Assembly (NCBI GenBank): GCA_026224875.1 | Contig: JAMFRU010000008.1 | Span: 1-64,000, forward strand | Length of the DNA: 64,000 bases | Direction: 5' to 3' | DNA from: Acidocella sp. | Lineage (GTDB): Bacteria; Pseudomonadota; Alphaproteobacteria; Acetobacterales; Acetobacteraceae | Shown: in pieces, positions 36,099-46,562 of the stretch | Numbering within the stretch: the stretch's first letter is position 1 | Layout of the letters: every line of letters starts with the position of its first letter | The notes under the pieces: model-generated | What the model was told of the DNA's origin: nothing | Databases searched by the model: none | Seen by the model: only the letters and a program-made list of their open reading frames with translations | Program-made: the position numbers and the translations under genes

Positions 36099-37334
36099 AT
36101 GAACATGTCCCTTTCGGGCGATAAAAGCTTCCTCAAATCCGGCCATCTGCCGACACTACTGGCAGCCTTCCTGTATTTCGACTTCAGCTTCATGTGCTGG
36201 GTACTGCTGGGGCCTTTGGGCATCCAGATATCGAAAGCGTTGCATCTGGACCCCGCGCATAAAGGGTTGATGGTTGCCACCCCCGTCCTGGCTGGGGCCT
36301 TCCTGCGCATCCTCAACGGTGTCCTGGTCGACCATTTCGGTGCCAAAAAAGCTGGTATTTTCGCGCAAATTCTGGTCATTGCTGGGCTTACCGCCGCCTG
36401 GTTCTTCGGTGTGCCCAGTTTCGATGCCATTCTGCTGGTCGGTGTGGTGCTCGGCATGGCCGGCGCCTCCTTCGCCATCGCGTTGCCCATGGCTTCGCGC
36501 TGGTACCCGCCCGAGCATCAGGGCAAGGCCATGGGCGTTGCCGGCGCCGGCAATATGGGCACGGTTATCGCGGCACTCGCCGCCCCGGTGCTGGGCCTTA
36601 CCTTCGGCTGGGTGAATGTGTTCGGCATCGCCGCGGCCTTCATGTGCTTCGTGCTGGTGGCCTTCATTCTGCTGGCGAAAGACGCCCCGGTGCAGCCGCC
36701 CAAGCAGACTCTCGCCGGCTATCTGCGCGTACTGGCCATTGGCGATACCTGGTGGTTCATGCTGTTCTACTCGGTCACCTTCGGCGGCTTCGTCGGGCTG
36801 GCTTCGTCGTTGAGCATTTACTTCCACAGCCAATACGGCCTGGCGCCGGTGCAAGCCGGTTACGCTGTTGCCGCCTGCGTGTTTACCGGTTCGCTGTTCC
36901 GCCCCATCGGCGGCTGGCTGGCTGATAAAATCGGCGGCATCGCGGCACTTTCAGTCCTCTATGTCGTGGCCGCCGCCATGCTCATCCTGGTCAGCTTCGG
37001 CCTGCCCACTTTGTCCATGGCACTTGCTGCCTTCATCGTTGCCATGCTGGCGCTTGGCACCGGCAATGGTGCGGTATTCCAGCTCGTGCCCATCCGCTTC
37101 GGCCGCGAGATTGGTGTAATGACCGGGCTCGTCGGCTGCGCCGGTGGTATCGGTGGATTCTATCTCGCCTCATCGCTTGGCTATTCCAAGCAATGGACCG
37201 GCTCGTACCAGGATGGATTTCTGATCTTCGCTGGCCTTGCCTTGGTCGCTTTCATCGGCATCAACGTGGTGAAGAAGCACTGGCGCGCCAGTTTCAGCCA
37301 GGGTTTTGCGTCGGGCGTCGTACCGAAGATCTAA
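36099..37334 (+). CDS. nasA: MFS nitrate/nitrite transporter
   Basis: 411 aa; NarK/NasA-like GTGNGAVFQLVPIRFGREIGVMTGLVGCAGGIGGFYL. Confidence 0.9.
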   Translation: MNMSLSGDKSFLKSGHLPTLLAAFLYFDFSFMCWVLLGPLGIQISKALHLDPAHKGLMVATPVLAGAFLRILNGVLVDHFGAKKAGIFAQILVIAGLTAAWFFGVPSFDAILLVGVVLGMAGASFAIALPMASRWYPPEHQGKAMGVAGAGNMGTVIAALAAPVLGLTFGWVNVFGIAAAFMCFVLVAFILLAKDAPVQPPKQTLAGYLRVLAIGDTWWFMLFYSVTFGGFVGLASSLSIYFHSQYGLAPVQAGYAVAACVFTGSLFRPIGGWLADKIGGIAALSVLYVVAAAMLILVSFGLPTLSMALAAFIVAMLALGTGNGAVFQLVPIRFGREIGVMTGLVGCAGGIGGFYLASSLGYSKQWTGSYQDGFLIFAGLALVAFIGINVVKKHWRASFSQGFASGVVPKI

Positions 37335-37339
37335 ACGCT

Positions 37340-37360
37340 CCTGGGGGCTATGCCCCCAGG
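37340..37360 (+). promoter_or_regulatory. Intra-operon GC hairpin between transporter and nirB
   Basis: CCTGGGGGC-TAT-GCCCCCAGG. Confidence 0.6.
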
Positions 37361-37392
37361 CTTCCTCTCTCATTTCAAAAGGATACAGGCCA

Positions 37393-39846
37393 ATGAACGT
37401 GATGGTCAGTCCACGTAAAAAACTCGTCGTTATCGGCAATGGCATGGCCGGGATGCGCACCGTGGAAGAAATTCTGCACCGCGCACCGGGCATGTTCGAC
37501 ATCACCGTGTTCGGTGCCGAACCGCAGCCCAATTACGACCGCATCATGCTCTCCCCACTTCTGGCCGGTGATAAGAGCTTCGAGCAGATCGTGCTCAACA
37601 GCCTGGACTGGTATGTGGAACATAAAATCGAGCTGATCGCGGGCGAGAGCGTCACCGCCATCGACCGTGCATCGCGCATTGTCACGGGTGAACACGGCAC
37701 CTCCCGCCACTACGATATCCTGCTGCTGGCCACGGGCTCCAATCCCATCGTGCTGCCGCTGCCGGGTGTCGAGCGGGCAGGGGTGATGACCTTCCGCTCC
37801 GTCGCCGATGTTGAAAACATGCTGGAAATAGCGGGGCCAAATAAATCCGCCGTGGTCATCGGCGGCGGCCTGCTCGGGCTGGAAGCCGCGCACGGGCTGA
37901 ATTTGCGCGGCATGGAGGTGAGTGTGGTGCATCTCATGCCCACGCTGATGGAACGCCAGCTAGATGCCTCCGCGGCACATCTGCTGGAGCGCAGCCTGAC
38001 GCAGCGCGGTATGAGCATCTACACCAGCGCCAACACAGAATCCCTTGACGGCGAAGGGGAGGGCGGCCCGGTCCATTCGGTCACGTTGAAGGACGGCCGC
38101 CGGATAAAAGCCGATCTCGTCGTCATGGCCGTCGGCATCCGCCCCAACACCAATCTTGCCAAAGCTGCGGGTCTGGCCTGCGACCGTGGCATCCTCGTCG
38201 ATGCCGCCATGTGTACCTCCGACCCCGCTGTTTTCGCCATCGGCGAATGCATCGAGCACAACAAAGCCTGCTACGGCCTGGTCGCCCCCATATGGGACAT
38301 GGCGAAAGTCGCCGCCGACCACATTACCGGCATGGCGCAAACCAGTTTTACGCCCATCGCCACCGGGACACGTCTGAAAGTCTCTGGCGTGGAAATGTTC
38401 TCGGCCGGCGCCTTCATGGGTGATGAAACCACCGATGACATCGTGCTGCGCGACGCCGCTCGCGGTATCTACAAACGTCTGGTGCTGCGTGACGACAAGC
38501 TCGTCGGCGTGGTCTGCTTCGGCGATGCGCGCGATGCCGGCTGGTATTTCCAGCTTCTGAAAGATGAAGAACATCTTGGTGGTTTGCGCGAGACAATGAT
38601 TTTTGGTCCCGTCACCGCCTCCGCCGACCCGAACGAAGCTTTGGCCTGCATGCCCGACAACGTGGAAATCTGCGGCTGCAACGGTGTGAAAAAAGGCACA
38701 ATCTGCGCCGCTATTGCTGAGCACGGCCTCAAGAGCGTGGATGACGTGCGCGCCCGCACCAAAGCCTCCGCCTCCTGTGGCTCCTGCACCAACCTTGTTG
38801 AAGGTCTTCTTAAAATTTCACTTGGCGCGGAATTCAGCGCCACCGCCGTAAAGCCCATGTGCAAATGCACAACCCATGGGCATGACGAAGTCCGCCACCG
38901 CATCAAGGGCGGCATGCTGAAAACCATCCCCGCCGTGATGCAGGCGCTGGAATGGCACACCCCCAACGGCTGCGCCTCCTGCCGTCCCGCGCTCAACTTC
39001 TATCTTCTCGCGGCCTGGCCTGAAGAATATGCCGATGACGCGCAGTCGCGCTTCGTCAACGAGCGCATGCACGCCAACATCCAGAAGGACGGCACCTATT
39101 CCGTCATCCCCCGCATGTGGGGCGGCACCACAACCGCATCTGAACTGCGCGCCATCGCCGATGTGGTCGATAAATTCAACATCCCCACTGTAAAAATCAC
39201 CGGCGGCCAGCGCGTGGACATGCTCGGTGTGCGCAAGGAAGATCTGCGCGCCGTCTGGCAGGATCTGAATGCCGCCGGCCTCGTCTCCGGCCATGCCTAT
39301 GGCAAGGCGTTGCGCACGGTAAAAACCTGTGTCGGCTCGGAATGGTGCCGCTTCGGCACGCAGGATTCCACCGCCATGGGGGTGGCGCTGGAAAAAGCCA
39401 CCTGGGGCTCTTGGCATCCGCATAAGGTTAAACTTGCCGTCTCCGGCTGCCCGCGCAACTGTGCCGAAGCCACGATCAAGGATTTCGGTGTCATCGCCAC
39501 CGAGGCCGGCTGGGATCTGCATGTCGGCGGCAATGGCGGTATCAAAATCCGGGTGACCGATCTGCTGTGCAAAGTCACCACCGAGGAAGAGGTTATGGAA
39601 TATGCCTGTGCTTTCCTGCAACTCTACCGCACGGAAGCACGCTATATGGAGCGCACCGCGCCCTGGATCGAGCGTGTCGGGTTAAAATACGTGCAGGAAA
39701 GAATCGTCGATAATGCCGAGCTGCGCCGCTCGCTCTTCGAGGATTTTATCCACGCGCAAAAATTCGCGCAGATCGACCCGTGGGCGGAGGAAACCTCCTG
39801 CAGCACGCGCGGTCAAAAATACGATGCCATGGCGGAGTTGGTCTAA
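37393..39846 (+). CDS. nirB: Assimilatory nitrite reductase large subunit
   Basis: ~817 aa; FAD/NAD domains, BFD-like CGCNGVKKGTICAAI...CGSCTNLVEGLL, siroheme/4Fe-4S TCVGSEWCRFGTQDS and VSGCPRNCAEA. Track start extends upstream. Confidence 0.93.
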   Translation: MNVMVSPRKKLVVIGNGMAGMRTVEEILHRAPGMFDITVFGAEPQPNYDRIMLSPLLAGDKSFEQIVLNSLDWYVEHKIELIAGESVTAIDRASRIVTGEHGTSRHYDILLLATGSNPIVLPLPGVERAGVMTFRSVADVENMLEIAGPNKSAVVIGGGLLGLEAAHGLNLRGMEVSVVHLMPTLMERQLDASAAHLLERSLTQRGMSIYTSANTESLDGEGEGGPVHSVTLKDGRRIKADLVVMAVGIRPNTNLAKAAGLACDRGILVDAAMCTSDPAVFAIGECIEHNKACYGLVAPIWDMAKVAADHITGMAQTSFTPIATGTRLKVSGVEMFSAGAFMGDETTDDIVLRDAARGIYKRLVLRDDKLVGVVCFGDARDAGWYFQLLKDEEHLGGLRETMIFGPVTASADPNEALACMPDNVEICGCNGVKKGTICAAIAEHGLKSVDDVRARTKASASCGSCTNLVEGLLKISLGAEFSATAVKPMCKCTTHGHDEVRHRIKGGMLKTIPAVMQALEWHTPNGCASCRPALNFYLLAAWPEEYADDAQSRFVNERMHANIQKDGTYSVIPRMWGGTTTASELRAIADVVDKFNIPTVKITGGQRVDMLGVRKEDLRAVWQDLNAAGLVSGHAYGKALRTVKTCVGSEWCRFGTQDSTAMGVALEKATWGSWHPHKVKLAVSGCPRNCAEATIKDFGVIATEAGWDLHVGGNGGIKIRVTDLLCKVTTEEEVMEYACAFLQLYRTEARYMERTAPWIERVGLKYVQERIVDNAELRRSLFEDFIHAQKFAQIDPWAEETSCSTRGQKYDAMAELV

Positions 39847-40175
39847 TGGATGGAATGCAGAACGCGAAAAATTTCCTCGATGTCGGCGCGTTGGAAGACA
39901 TCGCTCCGCTCGGAGCCCGCACCGTCACAACAACACTCGGCGACATCGCCATCTTCCGCACCGATGGCGACGAGGTCTTTGCCCTGCGCGACCAATGCCC
40001 GCACAAACAAGGTCCGCTAAGCCAGGGCATCGTACACGGCAAATCGGTTACCTGCCCGCTGCATGACTGGGTCATCTCGCTGCAATCGGGCCTGGCGCAA
40101 GGGCTCGACATCGGCTGCACGCCAATTTTCGCCGTCAAAGTGGAGGCAGGCCGCGTGCTCCTGGCCCTGCCATGA
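39846..40175 (+). CDS. nirD: Nitrite reductase small subunit (Rieske-type)
   Basis: TAATG overlap start; DQCPHKQGPLSQGIVHGKSVTCPLHDWVISLQSG. Confidence 0.92.
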   Translation: MDGMQNAKNFLDVGALEDIAPLGARTVTTTLGDIAIFRTDGDEVFALRDQCPHKQGPLSQGIVHGKSVTCPLHDWVISLQSGLAQGLDIGCTPIFAVKVEAGRVLLALP

Positions 40176-40933
40176 GCCGCGTCTTTCTCACCGGTGCCGG
40201 CCCGGGCGATCCGGAACTGCTGACACTGAAAGCCGCCAGAGTGCTCGCAAGCGCGGAGGTGGTGCTGCATGACAGCCTGGTCGATCCACGCATTATCGCA
40301 ATGGCAAATCCTGAAGCGCGTATCATCGATGTCGGCAAACGCTGCGGCCGCCATTCCGCCACGCAAGAGCAAATCTGCGACCTGCTGGTGGCGGAAGCCC
40401 TCGCCGGCCATCTGGTCGTGCGCCTCAAAGGCGGCGACCCGATGATTTTCGGCCGCGCCACAGAAGAGATGGATGCGTTGCGCGCGAAAAAAATCGACTT
40501 CGAAATTATCCCCGGCATCACGGCTGCTTCGGCGGCGGCGGCGGGCACAAAAATCTCGCTCACCCAGCGCAACATCGCCCGCTCGCTGCACATCATCACC
40601 GGCCACGGCGCCGATGGCGGGCTGCCCGGACATGATTTCGCCGCTCTTACCAAATCCGGCGGCACGCTGGCCATCTACATGGGTGGTGAAACACTTCCTG
40701 GCCTGGCCGCGCATTTCATCGAATCCGGCATGGAACCCTCCATGCCGGCACTGCTGATCGAAAACGCCAGCCTGCCGAACGAGCGCCATCTGCCGGCCAC
40801 CATTGCCACACTGCCGGGTCTGCATGCGGCTCATACGGCCGCGGGCCCGGTGCTGATACTGGTGGGCGAGGCATTGCGCGCGACAAACGAAACCGTGCCG
40901 GTCTGCCTGGAGAGTGCGCTGGCAAATGGCTGA
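40172..40933 (+). CDS. cobA: Uroporphyrinogen-III C-methyltransferase
   Basis: 253 aa; [37 protein letters not shown]. Confidence 0.93.
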   Translation: MSRVFLTGAGPGDPELLTLKAARVLASAEVVLHDSLVDPRIIAMANPEARIIDVGKRCGRHSATQEQICDLLVAEALAGHLVVRLKGGDPMIFGRATEEMDALRAKKIDFEIIPGITAASAAAAGTKISLTQRNIARSLHIITGHGADGGLPGHDFAALTKSGGTLAIYMGGETLPGLAAHFIESGMEPSMPALLIENASLPNERHLPATIATLPGLHAAHTAAGPVLILVGEALRATNETVPVCLESALANG

Positions 40934-43900
40934 CAAGACGGTGAAAAGCGCTTGCCCATACTGCGGTGTCGGCTGCGGCATCGTCATGGAAGTCGCCAAT
41001 AATCGCGTCGTGAAGGTTACGGGAGACAAGAGCCATCCGGCCAATTTCGGCCGCCTGTGCACAAAGGGGAATACGTGCGGCCAGGCCATCGCTGAATCCG
41101 GGCGTATGGAAAAAGCCTATGTCCGGGACCGTGAAACCGGAAACCAATTGCCCGTCGCCATGCATGAGGCGATTACCCGGACCGCCGGCCGCCTGCGCCA
41201 CATACTGGATACCCACGGGCCGGATGCCATCGCGTTTTACGTTTCCGGCCAGATGTCCCTGGAAGCGCAGTACCTCGCGAATAAATTGGCCAAGGGGTTT
41301 ATCCGTACCCAGCATATCGAATCCAATTCGCGCCTGTGCATGGCCAGTGCTGGAAGTGGCTACAAGCTTTCTCTTGGCGCTGACGGGCCGCCGGGATCGT
41401 ACCAGGACTTCGACCAGGCCAATCTGTTCTTCGTGATCGGCGCCAATATGGCCGATTGCCACCCGATTCTGTTTCTGCGGATGATGGATCGCGTCAAGGC
41501 GGGCGCCAAGCTGATCGTCGTGGACCCACGCCGCAGCGCCACCGCCGATAAAGCCGGCCTGTTCATGCAGATCAAGCCGGGAACCGACCTTGCCTTGCTG
41601 AATGGTCTTTTGCACCTGCTGGTGAAGAACGATCATATAGATCCTGAGTTCATTGCTAATTACACGCAAGGTTGGGAAACCATCCCGCAATTCCTGAACG
41701 ATTATGCGCCGGATAAAGTGTCCGAGATCACGGGCATCCCGCAGGCTGACATAGAGAAGGCCGCCCAGTGGATTGGTGAAGCCCGGGAATGGATGAGTTG
41801 CTGGACCATGGGGCTCAACCAGAGCACGCACGGCACCTGGAACACCAACGCCATCTGTAACCTTCACCTGGCGACCGGTGCGATCTGCCAGCCCGGCAGC
41901 GGGCCGTTCTCCCTGACAGGCCAGCCCAATGCCATGGGCGGCCGCGAGATGGGCTATATGGGCCCCGGCCTACCGGGGCAGCGTTCAGCAATTGTCGATG
42001 GCGATCGCGCCTTTATCGAGCAGATGTGGCAATTGGCACCTGGCACATTGCGCAAGGAGGGCGGTGGCGGCACCGTCGCCATGTTCGAGGATATGAAATC
42101 CGGCAAGATCAAAGCCTGCTGGATCATCTGCACCAATCCGGTCGCCAGTATGGCCAACCGCGGCAATGTCATCGAAGGCTTGAGGGCGGCGGAGCTGGTC
42201 ATTGCGCAGGACGCCTTCCTCGATACCGAAACAAATATCTACGCCGATGTCCTGTTACCCGGGGCGCTCTGGGCCGAGGCTGAAGGGGTGATGATCAACT
42301 CCGAGCGTAATCTCACTTTGATGCAACAGGCTGTCGATCCGCCGGGGGAAGCGATGGCCGATTGGGCCATCATTGCGCGCATTGCCTGCGAGATGGGTTT
42401 CGCGGATGGTTTCACTTATCAATCGGCCGCCGAAGTGTTTGACGAAATCCGCCGCGCCTGGAACCCCAAGACAGGCTACGACATCCGGGGCGCATCGCAC
42501 GATCGCCTGCGGCGGACGCCCCTGCAATGGCCTTGCGCACCAGATGAACCGCAGGACCGTAACCCGATCCGCTATCTCAATGACGGGGTAAGCCAGACCC
42601 TCAAACTGGGCGAGACCGGGGATCGTCCGGCGATCGTCTTTGCCACCGAAAGCGGGAAAGCTGTGTTCCTAGCTCGTCCGCATATGGCGCCGGCGGAAAT
42701 GCCTGACCCGGACTATCCCTTCGTGCTCAATACCGGCCGCCTGCAACACCAGTGGCACACACTCACCAAGACCGGTAAAATCCCCATTTTAAATAAACTC
42801 AACCCAGGCCCTTTTATCGAAATCCATCCCGAAGACGCAAGCGCATTGGGCATTGGGGACAAGGATCGGGTCGAATTGCGGTCACGGCGCGGGAAGGCGA
42901 TCCTGCCCGCTACGGTGACGGATCGCGTGCGCCCAGGCAACTGCTTCGCACCCTTTCATTGGAACGATGTGTTCGGTGACGATCTGAGCGTCAATGCGGT
43001 GACCAGCGATGCTGTCGATCCTATTTCACTACAACCGGAATTCAAATTCTGCGCTGTGGCGCTGATCCGCCTCGAACAGCAGGCGGAGGTTGAACCGGTC
43101 GTAGCCTTGCCGTCCAGCGAGCCGGTTCATACCGCCGATAACCACGCCAGCAATGATGTGAAGGCCCATGACATGAAGCGCATCGATGATTTTTCACGGA
43201 TGCTGGGTCTGGATGATGTGCCTGCCTTCGATCTCAGCCCTGCCGAACGGCTCTATATGCAAGGTTTTATTCGCGGCCTGAGACTCGATGCAACCAAAGG
43301 GCTGCACGGCGTACCAGCTTTACCGTCGAGCGCACCGGTCGATGCGTCACGCCGGGTCATGCTCGATGGCGTACTTGCGGGCCTGTTTTCCCGCACCGGC
43401 GCGCACATTGCTGCGCGTGGAGCGTTTGAACCAGCCGCACCCATTCCAACCGTTACGATTCTGTGGGCCTCGCAGACGGGGAATGCTGAAGACTTTGCAG
43501 CCAGATGCGCGGATCGGCTGAAAGCCGAGGAATACGGGGTGACTCTCAGTTCCATGAATGCCTTCGGCGTGGCCAGGCTGAAGGGCATCGAGCGCGTATT
43601 GTTTATCGCCAGTACCTTTGGCGACGGGGATCCCTCCGAGAGCGGAGATGTCTTCTGGCGCGACCTGCAAAACGAGGCCGCTCCTGAACTGGAGTCCACA
43701 CAATACGCGGTTTTGGCATTTGGTGATTCCAATTACGATCAGTTCTGTGGCTTCGGCCGCGGTCTCGATGCCCGTCTGGAAGCCCTCGGGGGCAGGCGCC
43801 TGGTGCCACGCGTCGATTGCGAGCCAGAGTATGAGGACGCAGCCAATATGTGGCTGGAGAATATTATCAAAGCATTGGCCGGTGTTGCGGCCGTTTCGGA

Positions 43901-45074
43901 GACGCGCGTTCTTGTGCCCGCGGGCGATGCCGCTGAAACGCGCCCTGCCCAGCCGGGCTATAGCCGCCATCAGCCTTTGCGCGCGCGAGTGAGGGTCAAT
44001 CGTCTGCTGAGCCACGAAGGATCGTCAAAAGAGACACGCCAGATCGCGTTTGATCTTGCAGGCACAGGCATGGAATACGAGGCTGGAGATGCGCTTGGCG
44101 TCTGGCCCGTCAACTGCCCCGGATTGGTAGAAGATTTGCTCTCGGTGCTGAAATGGCGAGGTGATCAGATCGTCACCGTCAAGGATGCCGGTGATATGCC
44201 GGTTATAGAGGCTCTGACGAAGCATTATGAAATTGCCCGCATCACACCAGATTTTTTGCAATTTATCGCCGGCCGCACAGGCAGCGATTTCCTTGTTGGG
44301 CTTTCGAAACCGGACAGAAAGGCAGAGCTGAAGGATTGGCTGTGGGGGCGGCAAATCATAGACTTGCTCGGCGCTTTCCCAGTTAACGTCCTACCCGAAG
44401 AATTTATGCCGGTTTTAAAGCGTTTGCAGCCACGTCTCTATTCGATCGCATCGAGCCCGAAGGTGCAGATCGGAGAGGTTCACCTGACCGTCTCCACCGT
44501 TCGCTATGATTGCGAGGGCAAACCGAGAGGGGGCGTCTGCTCCACCTTCCTGGCTGACCGTGCCGATGACACCGAGATAGGGATTTTCATTCAAAAATCA
44601 CCACATTTCCGGGTACCGCAGGATACAGCTTTGCCGTTGATCATGGTGGGACCTGGCACCGGGATCGCGCCGTTCCGGGCATTCCTGCACGAGCGTAAGG
44701 CCACGGGGGCGGCCGGCAAGAACTGGCTGTTCTTCGGGGAGCAACGCGCAGCCAGCGACTTCTATTATCGGGATGAACTGGAAGCGATGCATGCCACAGG
44801 TGTTTTGCATCGACTGGATACGGCGTTCTCACGCGACCAGGCCGAAAAAATCTACGTCCAGCACCGCATGATCGAACAAGGAGCCGAATTGTGGCGTTGG
44901 CTTGAGGCGGGTGCGTATTTTTATGTCTGTGGTGACGCCGGCCGTATGGCGAAGGACGTTGATAACGCCTTGAGGGAAGTCATCCGAACCCATGGGGGGT
45001 TGAGTGCCGAAGCAGCGGACCAGTACGTGCAGAAGATGTCTTCGGACAAAAGATACGGAAAAGATGTCTACTAG
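40926..45074 (+). CDS. Fusion: assimilatory nitrate reductase (molybdopterin) + NADPH sulfite reductase flavoprotein-like diflavin reductase
   Basis: ~1382 aa; N-term [14 protein letters not shown] Fe-S motif and Mo-bis-MGD regions; C-term flavodoxin [24 protein letters not shown] motif [14 protein letters not shown] motif [20 protein letters not shown]. Confidence 0.92.
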   Translation: MADKTVKSACPYCGVGCGIVMEVANNRVVKVTGDKSHPANFGRLCTKGNTCGQAIAESGRMEKAYVRDRETGNQLPVAMHEAITRTAGRLRHILDTHGPDAIAFYVSGQMSLEAQYLANKLAKGFIRTQHIESNSRLCMASAGSGYKLSLGADGPPGSYQDFDQANLFFVIGANMADCHPILFLRMMDRVKAGAKLIVVDPRRSATADKAGLFMQIKPGTDLALLNGLLHLLVKNDHIDPEFIANYTQGWETIPQFLNDYAPDKVSEITGIPQADIEKAAQWIGEAREWMSCWTMGLNQSTHGTWNTNAICNLHLATGAICQPGSGPFSLTGQPNAMGGREMGYMGPGLPGQRSAIVDGDRAFIEQMWQLAPGTLRKEGGGGTVAMFEDMKSGKIKACWIICTNPVASMANRGNVIEGLRAAELVIAQDAFLDTETNIYADVLLPGALWAEAEGVMINSERNLTLMQQAVDPPGEAMADWAIIARIACEMGFADGFTYQSAAEVFDEIRRAWNPKTGYDIRGASHDRLRRTPLQWPCAPDEPQDRNPIRYLNDGVSQTLKLGETGDRPAIVFATESGKAVFLARPHMAPAEMPDPDYPFVLNTGRLQHQWHTLTKTGKIPILNKLNPGPFIEIHPEDASALGIGDKDRVELRSRRGKAILPATVTDRVRPGNCFAPFHWNDVFGDDLSVNAVTSDAVDPISLQPEFKFCAVALIRLEQQAEVEPVVALPSSEPVHTADNHASNDVKAHDMKRIDDFSRMLGLDDVPAFDLSPAERLYMQGFIRGLRLDATKGLHGVPALPSSAPVDASRRVMLDGVLAGLFSRTGAHIAARGAFEPAAPIPTVTILWASQTGNAEDFAARCADRLKAEEYGVTLSSMNAFGVARLKGIERVLFIASTFGDGDPSESGDVFWRDLQNEAAPELESTQYAVLAFGDSNYDQFCGFGRGLDARLEALGGRRLVPRVDCEPEYEDAANMWLENIIKALAGVAAVSETRVLVPAGDAAETRPAQPGYSRHQPLRARVRVNRLLSHEGSSKETRQIAFDLAGTGMEYEAGDALGVWPVNCPGLVEDLLSVLKWRGDQIVTVKDAGDMPVIEALTKHYEIARITPDFLQFIAGRTGSDFLVGLSKPDRKAELKDWLWGRQIIDLLGAFPVNVLPEEFMPVLKRLQPRLYSIASSPKVQIGEVHLTVSTVRYDCEGKPRGGVCSTFLADRADDTEIGIFIQKSPHFRVPQDTALPLIMVGPGTGIAPFRAFLHERKATGAAGKNWLFFGEQRAASDFYYRDELEAMHATGVLHRLDTAFSRDQAEKIYVQHRMIEQGAELWRWLEAGAYFYVCGDAGRMAKDVDNALREVIRTHGGLSAEAADQYVQKMSSDKRYGKDVY

Positions 45075-45110
45075 GATGCAACGAGATAAAATCGCCGCAA
45101 CGCCCTTGCG

Positions 45111-46562
45111 TTAAGGCGCAGCTGACGCAGGCGAGGATGCCTCTTGCCAGCCACCGCCCAGCACTTTGTACAAAGTGATGCTGTTTTGCTGCGCGGCGAG
45201 TTTCAAGCTGACCAAAGTTAGTCTGGCATTCAGCAGAGCATTTTCCGCTATATACACGTCGAGATAAGTATCGGTCCCGGCGTTGAGGCGCATTGTCGCG
45301 AGCTGGTAGTAGCGGTTATCCGCATCCACCAGGTTTTGCTCCGCCTGTACTTGTGCCACGTAAGTGCCGCGCGCATTCAGCGCGTCCGCAGCATCGTGGA
45401 AGGCCGATTGGATCGCCTTCTCGTAATCGGCGATTTCGATACGCTTTTCGATCTTTGCGATATCCAGATTGGCGATGTTCTGCCCGGCGGTGAAGATTGG
45501 CACAGTGATCGAAGGTTCGAACAACCAGGACCCCTGGCCGGCACCGAAGAGATTGCTCAAGCCCGAGCTCGCCGTGCCGCCGCTGGCGGTTAGGCTGATT
45601 GAGGGGAAGAAGGCCGCGCGCGCCGCCCCCACATCGGCATTGGCGGCCAGCAGCGTGTGCTCGGCGGCGCGGACGTCAGGCCGCCGCTCCAGCAAATCGG
45701 ACGGCAGCCCGGCCGGCACATCCGGCAACGCCGGTGATGCCTCCAGCCCGGCAACGGCATTCATCTGCTGCAGCAGCGGTGCGGGGAGGGACGCGCCGGC
45801 CAATAGCACCAGCTCGTCCATATCCTGCGCCACCTGGCGCGTGTATTGCGCCACGCTGGCCTCTGCCGAGTACAGCGTGGTCTGCGCCTGGGCGACATCC
45901 AGCGCCGTATCGATGCCCTGCGACGCCGACATCTGCGTCAATCTTACCGAGCTTTGCTGTGCCACAACGGTGCTGCTGGCAATCTGCAATGATTCACGAT
46001 CGGCCAGCCAGGTGTAATATTCCGAGCTCACTTGCGCGATCAGAGAGATCTGCGTGCTGAGCGCGGTATTTGCATCGCTGAGATAGCTCTCCCGTGCCGC
46101 CGTGGCCTGGCTGCGAATTTTGCCGAACAGATCGATCTCCCAGGACACCGCGCCGACGCCCAGGCTATATTCCTGAAAATGCGCCGTGCTGCCGCTGGCG
46201 CTCAAATCCGCCGGGGTCGTTGTATCCTCATATTCGCCACTCGCTTCTACATCGGGAAACAGGCTGGCGCGGTCGAGGCGGTATTGCGCCTGCGCCTGCG
46301 CCACGTCGAGAACCGCCACCCGCAGGTCGCGGTTGTTGGCGAGGCTGAGCGCGATCAGACCTTGCAGCGCGGGGTCGGTGTAAAAATTCCGCCAGCCGAT
46401 ATCGGCCCCGGCCGGGCCGCTACTGGTTGGGCCCGCGGCTTCGGGCCACTGCGCTGCCACCGGCAAAGCAGGGCGCTGATAGGTGGGGATGAGCGAGCAG
46501 CCCGACAGCAGGCTCAGCAACAACGGTACGGCTTTACTATGGCGCATTTTACTATGGCGCAT
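45111..46562 (-). CDS. RND efflux outer-membrane factor (NodT/OprM family lipoprotein)
   Basis: 483 aa; LLSGCSLIPTYQRPALPV; GWRNFYTDPALQGLIALSLANNRDLRVA. Start could be 46562 or 46547. Confidence 0.9.
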   Translation of the reverse strand: MRHSKMRHSKAVPLLLSLLSGCSLIPTYQRPALPVAAQWPEAAGPTSSGPAGADIGWRNFYTDPALQGLIALSLANNRDLRVAVLDVAQAQAQYRLDRASLFPDVEASGEYEDTTTPADLSASGSTAHFQEYSLGVGAVSWEIDLFGKIRSQATAARESYLSDANTALSTQISLIAQVSSEYYTWLADRESLQIASSTVVAQQSSVRLTQMSASQGIDTALDVAQAQTTLYSAEASVAQYTRQVAQDMDELVLLAGASLPAPLLQQMNAVAGLEASPALPDVPAGLPSDLLERRPDVRAAEHTLLAANADVGAARAAFFPSISLTASGGTASSGLSNLFGAGQGSWLFEPSITVPIFTAGQNIANLDIAKIEKRIEIADYEKAIQSAFHDAADALNARGTYVAQVQAEQNLVDADNRYYQLATMRLNAGTDTYLDVYIAENALLNARLTLVSLKLAAQQNSITLYKVLGGGWQEASSPASAAP

